Below, piece after piece: positions 1 to 7,765 of a stretch of 64,000 nucleotides of DNA. Position numbers and translations under genes: made by a program. The first letter of the stretch is position 1. Every line of letters begins with the position of its first letter. Under the pieces are notes generated by a model. The model was not told the DNA's origin. It saw only the letters and a program-made list of their open reading frames with translations, and searched no databases. Source of the stretch: Halochromatium glycolicum (GTDB lineage: Bacteria > Pseudomonadota > Gammaproteobacteria > Chromatiales > Chromatiaceae); assembly GCF_016584085.1 (NCBI RefSeq), contig NZ_NRSJ01000011.1, positions 62,001 to 126,000 of the forward strand. Direction: 5' to 3'.

Positions 1-234
1 ACCAAGGCCATCACCATCACTCAGGACGGCACCATCTTCCTCGACACCTATCCCGTCTCATTCGAGGAGCTGGAGTCGCGCCTGACCAGCTACAAGGCGG
101 TCGATCCCGAACTGCCGGTCGTGGTCAAGGCGGACGGCCAGATCGCCTACCAGAAGGTGGTCGATGTGCTCGATCTTGCGGGGCGGCTGGAGATCCATCA
201 GCTGGGACTGGTGACCCAGGCGCTGGTCAAGTAG
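1..234 (+). CDS. exbD: ExbD-type biopolymer transport protein, C-terminal part
   Basis: The window opens inside this gene. The 77 visible codons end at TAG 232-234 and encode the periplasmic domain of an ExbD/TolR protein, with the typical run ...ITITQDGTIFLD..., an LPVVVKADGQI segment and a helix-strand ending. ExbD works with ExbB in the inner membrane, passing proton-motive-force energy to TonB. The gene lies 15 nt upstream of a tonB-like gene, so it belongs to the same operon. The transmembrane N-terminus and the expected exbB partner lie outside the window. The family call is secure from the domain; whether this is the main or an accessory ExbD cannot be told. Confidence 0.85.
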   Translation, partial: TKAITITQDGTIFLDTYPVSFEELESRLTSYKAVDPELPVVVKADGQIAYQKVVDVLDLAGRLEIHQLGLVTQALVK

Positions 235-249
235 GGCGGACTCCAGGTC

Positions 250-921
250 ATGGCGACGAATACCCGACGCAGGCTGCTGAAGGCGCTCCCGGCGTTGGTC
301 ATTGTCCTTGTGCTGCTGGGTGCGGGGTTTCTCGTGTACCTGCTGCGGGGCTTGCTCGCCGGCGCGCCACCTGCGCCGAAGCAGACGGTGCAGCAGATCT
401 CGCTGGTCCAGCCGCCTCCGCCGCCTCCGCCGCCCAAGGTGGAGAAGCCGCCGGAGCCGGAGATGAAGGAAGAGGTGCCGGAGCCGGAGCCGGAGCCGGA
501 AGAGGTGCCGGAAGAGCTTCCGGACCTGGTCAACGACGAGCCTCCAGCCGGCGATCTGCTGGGGCTGGATGCCGAAGGTGGAGCGGGCGGCGACGGTTTC
601 GGCCTGATCGGGCGGAAGGGCGGGCGCGGTCTGCTCAGCGACGGCAGCCGCTTCGGGTCTTATGCCGGGCTCATCAAGGAGGACATCGTCGATGCCTTAT
701 CGGCGGCCTCCGGGGTTCGCGATCATGGCTACTCGGTGTTGGTCAAGCTGTGGATCGACCAGTCGGGACGGATCGAGCGATACGAGCTCTTGAGCAGCAC
801 GGGCGATCGAAAGACCGACGAGTCGCTGCGTCTCGCCTTCTCCTCCTTACCGCGACTGAGTCAGCCGCCGCCGGAGGACATGCCCCAGCCCGTGAAGCTG
901 CGGGTTACCTCGAGGCTGTAG
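250..921 (+). CDS. tonB: TonB-like energy transducer
   Basis: This 223-residue protein has TonB architecture: a short basic N-terminus, one membrane segment at about residues 12-34, a proline/glutamate-rich periplasmic spacer at about 57-95 (a run of eight prolines, then PEPEPEPEE), a glycine-rich stretch, and a C-terminal TonB fold from about residue 135 to the end. It would carry energy from ExbBD to an outer-membrane partner. The next gene downstream encodes a porin-like barrel rather than a classical TonB-dependent receptor, which suggests a dedicated pairing, though that is inference. The gene follows exbD by 15 nt and precedes the porin gene by 38 nt. Confidence 0.85.
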   Translation: MATNTRRRLLKALPALVIVLVLLGAGFLVYLLRGLLAGAPPAPKQTVQQISLVQPPPPPPPPKVEKPPEPEMKEEVPEPEPEPEEVPEELPDLVNDEPPAGDLLGLDAEGGAGGDGFGLIGRKGGRGLLSDGSRFGSYAGLIKEDIVDALSAASGVRDHGYSVLVKLWIDQSGRIERYELLSSTGDRKTDESLRLAFSSLPRLSQPPPEDMPQPVKLRVTSRL

Positions 922-959
922 AAGTAGCGGTTGCGCTGCGCGAATTGATTGGCGACTCA

Positions 960-3158
960 ATGACCAACACGAACCCGAATACCAAGACTAATCCGAAGCT
1001 CAAGACGAGCGGCGCCAAACAGGCACGTGCCGTTGCGCTGGGACTGAGCCTTCCGCTCGGGGTGGTGCTTGGGGTCGCGGTCGGCCAGGCCATAGCGCCG
1101 CCTGACTCAGCCGACGAGGCGCCGCCGCCCGCGGTCGGCGCGGATGCGATCGGTGCAAACTTGCTCGCACCCATTGAAGGCGTTGAAGCGGCAGCCTCGA
1201 GCGCGGAGAAGCCGCCAAGCCCGCCCGCGGAGCGAAGGCCCGAGCAGACGGCCGTCGGCGATTCGTCAGCGGCGAGCCACGCCGGGGTGCCGGCAGGGAC
1301 TGCAGTGACCGTCGAGAGGACGGAGCCGCCGATGCCTGCGGCTGAGGCGGCTGCAACGGTTGAGGGCGCGGGAGCAGGTGTCAAGACAGGTGCGGAGGTG
1401 GCGGGGGAGAGCGCGCCAGTCGCGCCCGCGAGCGTGGCGCCGGCCGCGGCGCATGCGGCGGCGGACGGCGCGCGGGAGGAGCTGCTCGAGATCAAGCACA
1501 CGATCACCAACCTGGTCACGGCGCTGGTCGAGCAGGGTGTGCTGAGTGCGGCAGTGGCTGAATCCATCGTCGAGCAGGCCGAGTCCAAGGCGGCAGTGCG
1601 AGCAGCCGCTGAGACGCGAGAGGCGCGAATGGCGTCGGCTCCGGCCTCGGGAGTCGCTCCGGCGCCTGCTCCGGCCGCGGCGGCACCAGCCGTCGCTGAG
1701 ACTCAAGAGGCGCCGGCGGCTCGGATGGCGCCGATCCCAGTCGCAGACGCGGGGGCGGAGGGCAACGCGGTGCGTGTGATGTACGTACCGGAGTTTATCA
1801 AGGAGGACATCCGCAACGACGTGCGCGCCCAGCTGCGCGCCGACGTCACCCAGGACGTGCTGCGGCACGCGAAGGAGGAGCGATGGGGCGTTCCGGACGC
1901 CTTGCCCGACTGGATCGACCGCATCAAGCTTTACGGTGACATTCGTGTACGGGGCCAGGGCGACCTCTTTGCCGAGAAGAACCAGCCCTATTCCTATCCT
2001 GATTGGAACGCCATCAACGATGCGGGCGGAGTGGTCGAGGCCGGCAGGGATGCCTTTCTCAATACCACCATGGACCGCTGGCGCGCTCGGGTGCGGGCAC
2101 GCCTCGGCCTGACGGCCAAGGTCACCAATTCCGTGGAGGCCGGTTTTCGCCTCGCGACGGGCAACGAGGGCGACCCGATCTCGACCAATCAGACCATGGG
2201 GAGCTACGGGGAAAAGTACAGCCTGAGTCTGGACCTCGCCTACCTGAAGTACACCAGGTTGTCCGACGACGGCTATCCCTGGATGACGCTTTATGGTGGG
2301 CGCTTCAAGAATCCCTGGTATTCCACCGATCTCGTGTGGGATTCCGATCTGACCTTCCAGGGGATGGCCGTCACCTTTCGCTACAACCTGCAGGGCTCGG
2401 GCAACCTGTTCGCCATGGAAGACCGAACCGACACGGCCTTCCTGACTTTGGGCGCCTTCCCTCTTCAGGAGGTCGAGCTGTCTTCTCATGACAAGTGGCT
2501 CTACGGCGCGCAGCTCGGTACCGAGCTGATGTTCGAGAATCAGTCGGCCTTCAAGGCCGGGGTGGCTTACTACAGCTATCAGAACATCGCCGGAAGGCGC
2601 AACGAGTACCTTTCGACCGAGTACGATTGGACAGCGCCCGAGTTCGTGCAGAAGGGCAACTCCATGTTCGACATCCGCAACGACCTTGATCCGAGCACAA
2701 ACCTATACGCCCTGGCCGCGGACTACGAGCTGGTCAACCTGACCGCCGAGTACGATTTCGCGCAGCTGGCCCCGATCCACGTGGTCCTGCTCGGCGACTA
2801 CGTCCGAAACATCGGCTTTGATGAGAATGCGATCGAGCGCCGCACGGGCGCCCGCATCGAAGCGCGCAGAGATGGCTGGCAGCTAGGGCTGTCCGTGGGC
2901 TGGCCCAAGATCGACCGTCGCGGTAACTGGCGACTGTTTGGTGCCTACAAGTCCCTGCAGCGCGATGCCGTGCTCGACGCCTTCACCGATTCCGACTTCC
3001 ACCTCGGCGGCACCGATGCCAAGGGATTCATTCTCGGTGGCGAATACGGGCTGGACGACAACACCTGGTTGAGTCTGCGTTGGCTTAGCGCAAATGAGAT
3101 CGACGGACCGCCCTTGGGTGTGGACGTGCTGCAGCTCGATCTGAACGCCAAGTTCTGA
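960..3158 (+). CDS. putative porin with long Ala/Pro linker
   Basis: This 732-residue protein starts with a hydrophobic segment near residues 24-42, then about 260 residues rich in Ala, Pro and Glu. A short amphipathic helix lies near residues 172-215. From about residue 320 an outer-membrane beta-barrel begins (IKLYGDIRVRGQGDLF) and runs to a terminal phenylalanine (LDLNAKF), the usual barrel assembly signal. It resembles the Porin_5-type putative porins. The reading frame is open back to 750, inside tonB, but the ATG at 960 is the first start giving a signal-like N-terminus; no strong ribosome site precedes it. Its place between tonB and a phosphate-binding-protein remnant suggests a solute channel, possibly for phosphate. 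The linker may span the periplasm. Confidence 0.75.
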   Translation: MTNTNPNTKTNPKLKTSGAKQARAVALGLSLPLGVVLGVAVGQAIAPPDSADEAPPPAVGADAIGANLLAPIEGVEAAASSAEKPPSPPAERRPEQTAVGDSSAASHAGVPAGTAVTVERTEPPMPAAEAAATVEGAGAGVKTGAEVAGESAPVAPASVAPAAAHAAADGAREELLEIKHTITNLVTALVEQGVLSAAVAESIVEQAESKAAVRAAAETREARMASAPASGVAPAPAPAAAAPAVAETQEAPAARMAPIPVADAGAEGNAVRVMYVPEFIKEDIRNDVRAQLRADVTQDVLRHAKEERWGVPDALPDWIDRIKLYGDIRVRGQGDLFAEKNQPYSYPDWNAINDAGGVVEAGRDAFLNTTMDRWRARVRARLGLTAKVTNSVEAGFRLATGNEGDPISTNQTMGSYGEKYSLSLDLAYLKYTRLSDDGYPWMTLYGGRFKNPWYSTDLVWDSDLTFQGMAVTFRYNLQGSGNLFAMEDRTDTAFLTLGAFPLQEVELSSHDKWLYGAQLGTELMFENQSAFKAGVAYYSYQNIAGRRNEYLSTEYDWTAPEFVQKGNSMFDIRNDLDPSTNLYALAADYELVNLTAEYDFAQLAPIHVVLLGDYVRNIGFDENAIERRTGARIEARRDGWQLGLSVGWPKIDRRGNWRLFGAYKSLQRDAVLDAFTDSDFHLGGTDAKGFILGGEYGLDDNTWLSLRWLSANEIDGPPLGVDVLQLDLNAKF

Positions 3159-3183
3159 TACCGGCAAGACGATGGGGAGCGCA

Positions 3184-3867
3184 ATGCATCGAGAACCGAA
3201 GAGTCTTAGCGCAATCGGTATTTGTGCCTCACTGTTAGCCGTCCTGCTCGTTGGACTTGCTGGCGACACGGTCGCGCAGAGTGCCCGCGGCGGCGGTGGC
3301 GGCAGCCGCGAGCAGCAGGCGATGGCCAAGATGCAATTCCTCATGCGCCAGCTCTCCAAGGAAAAGGCGGAGCTGCAGGCGCGCAACGCCCAGCTCGAGA
3401 GGGAGATCGTAGAGCTGGGGTCCGACCTCAAGCGAGTGGAATCGAGTGCCAAGCAGCTGGAGCTCAAGCTCGGGCGCACCAGCGATGCACTCGACCGCTA
3501 CAAGGAGACCGACACCAAGCTACGAGATCTGTTGCAGAAGAGCCAGGATCGCACGCGCGAGATCATCGATACATACAACGGGCGGCTGCAGGAGGCAGCG
3601 GTGATGATCCGCGGTCTGCGCGGCAAGACGGCCGAGCTCGAGGACGTCAGTGCGAAGCGTCAGCGGTTGATCGAGGACTGCGAGGGCAAGAACAAGGAGC
3701 TGCTCCAGGTCAACACCGAGCTGCTCGAGCGCTATGAGAAGAAAGGCTTCTGGGATGCCTTCAAGCAGCACGAGCCGCTCACCGGTCTCGGCGCGGTGGC
3801 GATCGAGAATGCGATCGCCGATTACCGCTACAAGCTCGAGGATCTGCGCTTCGAGCTGCGACGCTGA
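3184..3867 (+). CDS. periplasmic coiled-coil protein of the TonB/porin operon
   Basis: Translation from ATG 3184 gives 227 residues with a signal peptide (hydrophobic core ISLLAVLLVG-like, likely cut near VAQ-SA). A long heptad-rich coiled coil follows from about residue 45 to 170 (LQARNAQLEREIVELGSDL and onward), then a compact C-terminal tail. The start at 3184 is preferred over ATG 3172 because GGGGAG lies about 5 nt upstream of it. It sits 25 nt after the porin gene and shares its strand, so it is probably co-transcribed. I do not recognise a named family. A structural role linking the porin, TonB or the envelope is an inference from location and coiled-coil content. Confidence 0.65.
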   Translation: MHREPKSLSAIGICASLLAVLLVGLAGDTVAQSARGGGGGSREQQAMAKMQFLMRQLSKEKAELQARNAQLEREIVELGSDLKRVESSAKQLELKLGRTSDALDRYKETDTKLRDLLQKSQDRTREIIDTYNGRLQEAAVMIRGLRGKTAELEDVSAKRQRLIEDCEGKNKELLQVNTELLERYEKKGFWDAFKQHEPLTGLGAVAIENAIADYRYKLEDLRFELRR

Positions 3868-3947
3868 GAGGCGTCGCGGTATCAGGCGGTTCCGGCCGCT
3901 ACCCTTTATCCGACATGGCGTGCAACTACTCCAGAGGAGAACAAGCC

Positions 3948-4658
3948 ATGCGTCCTGCCCTTAAGCGCCTCGCTTCCCTGGCCGCCGGTCTGTTGCTGGC
4001 CTTTGGCTCCTTGGCCGCTCCCGCCACAGCCGACACGGGCTTGCCCGACTAAACGAAGGCCGACGGTATCTCCGGTCATCTCTCGAGCGTCGGCTCCGAC
4101 ACGCTGGCGACCCTGATGTCGCTGTGGGCCGATGCCTTCAAGCGCATTTACCCGGGCGTGAGCATCGACATCCAGGCGGCTGGCTCATCGACGGCGCCTC
4201 CGGCCCTCATTGCCGGTCCCTCCAACCTCGGACCCATGAGCCGCGTCATGAAGAAGGCGGAGGAGGCGCAGTTCGAGGGCACCTTCGGCTACAAGTCGAC
4301 GGCGATCCCGGTGGCGATCGACACCCTTGCGGTCTACGTGAGCCGGGACAAGCCGATCAAGGGTCTGAGCATGAAACAGGTCGACGCGATCTTTTCCGCG
4401 ACGCGCGGCTGCGGGCTGAATCGGGACATCTTCAGTTGGGGTGACCTGAAGCTGCTCTACGCCTGGTCGAAGCGGCGCATCGAGCTGTTCGGGCGCAACA
4501 CGATCTCCGGCACCTATGGCTACTTCAAGGAGAAGGCGCTGTGTAAGGGCGAGTACAAGACAACGGTGCAGGAGAAGAGGGGCTCGGCCGACGTCGTCTA
4601 AGCGGTGGCGGGCAGTTCCGGCGGCATCGGTCGGCGCTATTCGCGCGGCGGCGCCTGA
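3948..4658 (+). pseudogene. PstS-like phosphate-binding protein gene with two nonsense codons
   Basis: ATG 3948 opens a clear signal peptide, but TAA at 4050-4052 stops translation after 34 codons. The same frame continues without a shift through a PstS-like domain ([20 protein letters not shown], then [20 protein letters not shown], later [17 protein letters not shown]) to a second TAA at 4599-4601, where the family normally continues with a Gln after ...GSADVV. A short in-frame tail ends at 4658, well before the usual family length of about 300 residues. The original product would bind phosphate or a similar oxyanion in the periplasm. Re-initiation at ATG 4116 would lack the signal peptide. 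Two single-base changes plus a lost C-terminus point to a decayed gene. Confidence 0.8.
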
Positions 4659-4738
4659 CTGCGATGCAGGAATGCATTTGGGGGCGATTGACGCCGCGCT
4701 CCCGCTCGCCTACAGGCCGCTCATTATCCCCCAGCCCC

Positions 4739-4914
4739 TCAATACAGTACCTCCTCCAAGCTCTGGGCGTCGAGAATGCGCTCGGACCAGGCAAGCAGGG
4801 TGTCGGGGTCGGTTTGTGTGACCTTGGCGCGGATTGGCTCGCTCGGGGGCCGAATTTGCGCTCGATCTGGAGGAGGAACATGGTGGCGCGGCCGTGCTGC
4901 TGGCCGCGCTGCTT
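4739..4914 (-). pseudogene. DUF4351 / Rpn-type nuclease C-terminal remnant
   Basis: On the minus strand the last 30 or so residues read ...RAKVTQTDPDTLLAWSERIL and end EEVLY-stop at 4739. This is the C-terminal signature of DUF4351-bearing Rpn/PD-(D/E)XK proteins. The preceding motif (LLQIERKFGP) is in another frame; the shift falls in a run of five cytosines near 4850-4855, so a one-base indel separates the halves. Upstream sequence stops at the group II intron boundary near 4915 and does not resume beyond it, so the nuclease domain is gone. Members of this family are often multicopy and linked to recombination, but nothing functional is left here. Confidence 0.6.
4885..4910 (+). terminator. 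terminator-like hairpin at the intron insertion site
   Basis: A perfect 8-bp stem (GCGCGGCC / GGCCGCGC) with an 8-nt loop lies just upstream of the proposed intron 5' end. There is no long T run after it. Some group II introns (class C) insert directly after such stem-loops, so this is more likely the target site than a functional terminator. It overlaps the DUF4351 remnant. Confidence 0.4.
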
Positions 4915-5439
4915 GTGACCCGCCGGGTGAAAGTCCCGAACCGGTAAGGTTGGCCATCCACCGGAACCGAGTGTTGCGCGGTGCAGGGGCGACCCTGCCT
5001 GCGAAGCGTACACAGGGGGCGGCTAGGCCGTGTGATAGAGCCTCGAAAGAGTGAACGTGGAGCCGACGTTGTCGAAAAGGCGGAAGGCAACAGTGAGCGC
5101 ATTGACAGTGGCCTGATGCGCGCACTCCACCGGGGTCGGAGAGCAGGGCATGGTCGCAAGGGTCACCCAGGAACCTGGGAGGGTTCAGACGTTCCTCGTC
5201 AAACGATGCGGTGCGGGCGCCGCAGTAGAAGCCGCCCAGGTCACCGTCGGCATTGGTCCAGCCGACGGGCGCGAACAGGACCGACGACGAGGTAGCGCCA
5301 AGCGAAGGCCAGAGGTGCGGCGCGATGACGGTTGAGCAATCGGAGCCGGCTGATACGACTGATGACGGCGGGGAACGCACCCCAGCGGACCCGTTCGAGG
5401 GAAGCGGCCGGTCGGTCTAAACACCTTCTGGAGGGCAAG

Positions 5440-6768
5440 ATGACGCGAACATCGGAGCGCGAGATCATCTCCACGACACAACAGAAGATCGCGAACTTGG
5501 CGAGCGAGGCACCCGAGAGGGTGCTGACCACGCTGGCACACCACATCGACCTGATGTGGCTGGAAGAAGCGTACCGGCGCACGCGCAAGGACGGCGCGGT
5601 TGGGGTGGATGGCGTCACCGCCGAGGCGTACGAAGCCGATCTGCAGGCGAACCTGAGCGACCTGCTCGAACGGTTCAAGAGCGGACGCTACCGGGCGCCA
5701 CCGGTCAGACGTGTCCACATCCCCAAGGACGGCACCAAGAAGACCCGTCCCATTGGCATCACCACACTGGAAGACAAAGTGCTCCAGCGCGCGGTGCTGA
5801 GGGTGCTGGAGCCGATCTACGAGCAGGACTTTCTGGACTGCTCGTATGGCTTCCGGCCCGGACGCAGTGCCCACCAAGCGCTCGACGCGCTCTGGCAGGG
5901 GCTCATGGACATCGGCGGTGGTTGGGTGATCGACCTCGACATCCAAGACTTCTTTGGCAGCATGGAACGACAACATCTCAACGCCTTTCTCGACCAACGG
6001 GTGCGTGACGGCGTGATCCGCCGCGTACTGGGCAAGTGGATGCATGCCGGGGTCATGGACGAAGGGGTGATCCGCTATCCCGAGCGGGGCAGCCCGCAGG
6101 GGGCGGTGATCAGCCCACTGGCGTCCAATCTCTACCTGCACGAGGTGCTCGATACCTGGTTCGAGTGCGAGGTCAAGCCGCGTCTGCGCGGCCGCGCCTT
6201 TCTGGTGCGGTTTGCCGATGATGCGACCTTGGCCTTCGAGCGGGAAGACGACGCTCGGCGGGTACTGGAGGTCCTGCCTAAGCGCCTCGCGCGCTTTGGG
6301 TTGACCCTCCACCCCGAGAAGACCCGATTGGTGGACTTTCGCAGCCCACCGAGGGCAGGACAGGAGCCGCGCGCACAACGTGAGCGCAGCTTCGACCTAC
6401 TCGGCTTCAGCCACTATTGGGGGCGCTCCCGCAAGGGGCACTGGGTCGTGCAACGCAAGACCGCCAAGACCCGCTTCAGCCGCGCCCTGCGGCAGATCGG
6501 CGACTGGTGCCGGCGCAACCGTCACCGTCCGGTGGCGGAACAGCAGCAGGTGCTCAGCCGCAAGCTCAGAGGCCACGATGCCTACTACGGAATCACCGGC
6601 AACGCGCGAGCGCTCGCCCGATTCCGTCATGAGGTCCGTCGTCTTTGGCGCAAGTGGCTGAACCGTCGCTCTCGGGCGACACGCCTGAACTGGGCGGCGT
6701 TCGCTCGCCTTGCCCAGCGCTACCCACTCCCGCCCGCGCGTGTGGTTCACAGCATCTATGCCACGTAG
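5440..6768 (+). CDS. ltrA: group II intron reverse transcriptase/maturase (intron 1)
   Basis: The 442-residue protein is read from ATG 5440, which has a GGAGG ribosome site 5 nt upstream; an open frame back to 5332 has no such signal. It shows reverse-transcriptase blocks in order: VGVDGVTAEAYEADL, RPIGITTLEDKVLQRAVLR, YGFRPGRSAHQAL, PQGAVISPLASNLYLHE and the catalytic FADDATLAF. A basic thumb/maturase X domain follows (HWVVQRKTAKTRFSRALRQI). No C-terminal HNH endonuclease is present. The protein assists intron splicing and copies the intron RNA at a DNA target. I cannot place the intron class firmly from the sequence alone. Confidence 0.9.
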   Translation: MTRTSEREIISTTQQKIANLASEAPERVLTTLAHHIDLMWLEEAYRRTRKDGAVGVDGVTAEAYEADLQANLSDLLERFKSGRYRAPPVRRVHIPKDGTKKTRPIGITTLEDKVLQRAVLRVLEPIYEQDFLDCSYGFRPGRSAHQALDALWQGLMDIGGGWVIDLDIQDFFGSMERQHLNAFLDQRVRDGVIRRVLGKWMHAGVMDEGVIRYPERGSPQGAVISPLASNLYLHEVLDTWFECEVKPRLRGRAFLVRFADDATLAFEREDDARRVLEVLPKRLARFGLTLHPEKTRLVDFRSPPRAGQEPRAQRERSFDLLGFSHYWGRSRKGHWVVQRKTAKTRFSRALRQIGDWCRRNRHRPVAEQQQVLSRKLRGHDAYYGITGNARALARFRHEVRRLWRKWLNRRSRATRLNWAAFARLAQRYPLPPARVVHSIYAT

Positions 6769-6785
6769 CGATTGTCTCGATCGAG

Positions 6786-6851
6786 GAGCCGGATGCCCGA
6801 ATTGGGCTCGTCCGGATCTGTGGGAGCCACGGGTGAGCAATCACCCGTGGC
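6786..6851 (+). ncRNA. group II intron 1 domains V and VI
   Basis: Domain V starts GAGCCGGATG at 6786, pairs CCGGA with TCCGG, and ends near GATCTG 6820, matching the conserved catalytic hairpin. Domain VI is a perfect 11-bp stem with a GCAA loop at 6826-6851. A bulged branch-point adenosine is not obvious in the perfect stem, which could mean splicing by hydrolysis; this is inference. Confidence 0.7.
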
Positions 6852-7078
6852 GACCCGGCATGTCGTCAGGGGGTGTTGTTTCCCTCCCTGATCCGCAAAC
6901 CACCGCCAATAACCGCAGCCACTGGTTCACCGGTGGATTGAGGATCGGGTGGAGCAAAGCGGGCGGTAGTTGAAGGCGGGTTCTCACAGGCGTCACCGCC
7001 GAGCGGTGGCCGGGCGCATCGGCGACAATCGCAAGACGCTCGATTCATCAGAAGAGGTGGCCCGCCCCGGTTGCAGCC

Positions 7079-7718
7079 GTGGGCAGGCCGGAGCCGGTGC
7101 AACTGCGTTTTGCCTACTCGCACACCGGCGAGGAGTACGTTAAGCGCCGGGACTGGCAGCAGGCAACACTCGATCGTTGTCCGCTGCATCCGCACGGCGG
7201 CTGCGGTTTCGCCCGTCATGGCACCGATGCGCGCGTCTCCCCGCCTGGAACCCTGATCACCCGCTACTATTGCCCTGAGGGGCATCGCACCTTCAGTCTG
7301 CTGCCGGACTGCTATGCCGCGCGCCTGAGCGGACAGCTCAGCGAGGTCGAAGCCGTGGTGCGCGCGGTGGAGCAGGCGCCGAGCCAGGCGGCGGCCTGTG
7401 CCGGACTGCGCTTAGACATCGAACTGCCGGGCGTGCAGCGTTTCGTCACGCGCCGCGTGCAGGCGGTGCATCAGGCCTTGGTCGTGATCAAAGGGCTGCT
7501 GCCGGAGCGCTTTGGCGCCTGCGTGCCGACACTGCTGGCGTTTGCCCTCATGCTCGGCGTCTCAGAGGTCTTGGTGGCGCTGCGCGGGATCGCCGCGCCC
7601 TGGCTGCAAGAATTGCCAAGGCCGTTTGGATTCTGCCCCCGGCGTCAGCCGGGGGGCGGGCTTGAAAAGCGCCCGCCAACACCGAGCGGGGGCGGACCCG
7701 CCCGGGCTGGTGGCCTAG
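7079..7718 (+). pseudogene. first gene of the insertion element, DUF6431-like, frameshifted
   Basis: From about 7079 the frame encodes a cysteine- and histidine-bearing N-terminus (RCPLHPHGGCGFARHGT, then RYYCPEGHRTFSLLPDC) and a helical region. I associate this with the small accessory protein (DUF6431 type) found upstream of transposase/ExeA elements; the role is unknown. The coding sense appears to move to another frame near 7625-7640, continuing as APGVSRGAGLKSARQHRAGA and ending at TAG 7716-7718. In the original frame the protein instead fuses with the transposase downstream as one 681-codon reading frame. I read this as a one-base frameshift rather than a real fusion. The start codon (GTG 7079) is uncertain. 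Confidence 0.5.
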
Positions 7719-7765
7719 GGTCACGAGCGCAGGCAACGGGCCTGCGTTTTGTGGACTTTGCCGCT

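Larger units (their letters stand above)
4915..6861 (+). mobile_element. group II intron 1 with its maturase gene
   Basis: The 5' end is placed at GTGACCCGCCGGGTGAAAG from 4915. The following 500 nt are non-coding and rich in short complementary blocks, as in intron domains I-IV. The maturase gene lies at 5440-6768, and domains V and VI follow at 6786-6851. The 3' end near 6861 is an estimate from the family habit of ending a few bases after domain VI. The intron lies against a terminator-like hairpin in a DUF4351 remnant and 12 bp before the proposed left end of an insertion element. Boundaries are good to perhaps 10 nt. The maturase reading frame is intact, so the intron may still be active. 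Confidence 0.75.
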
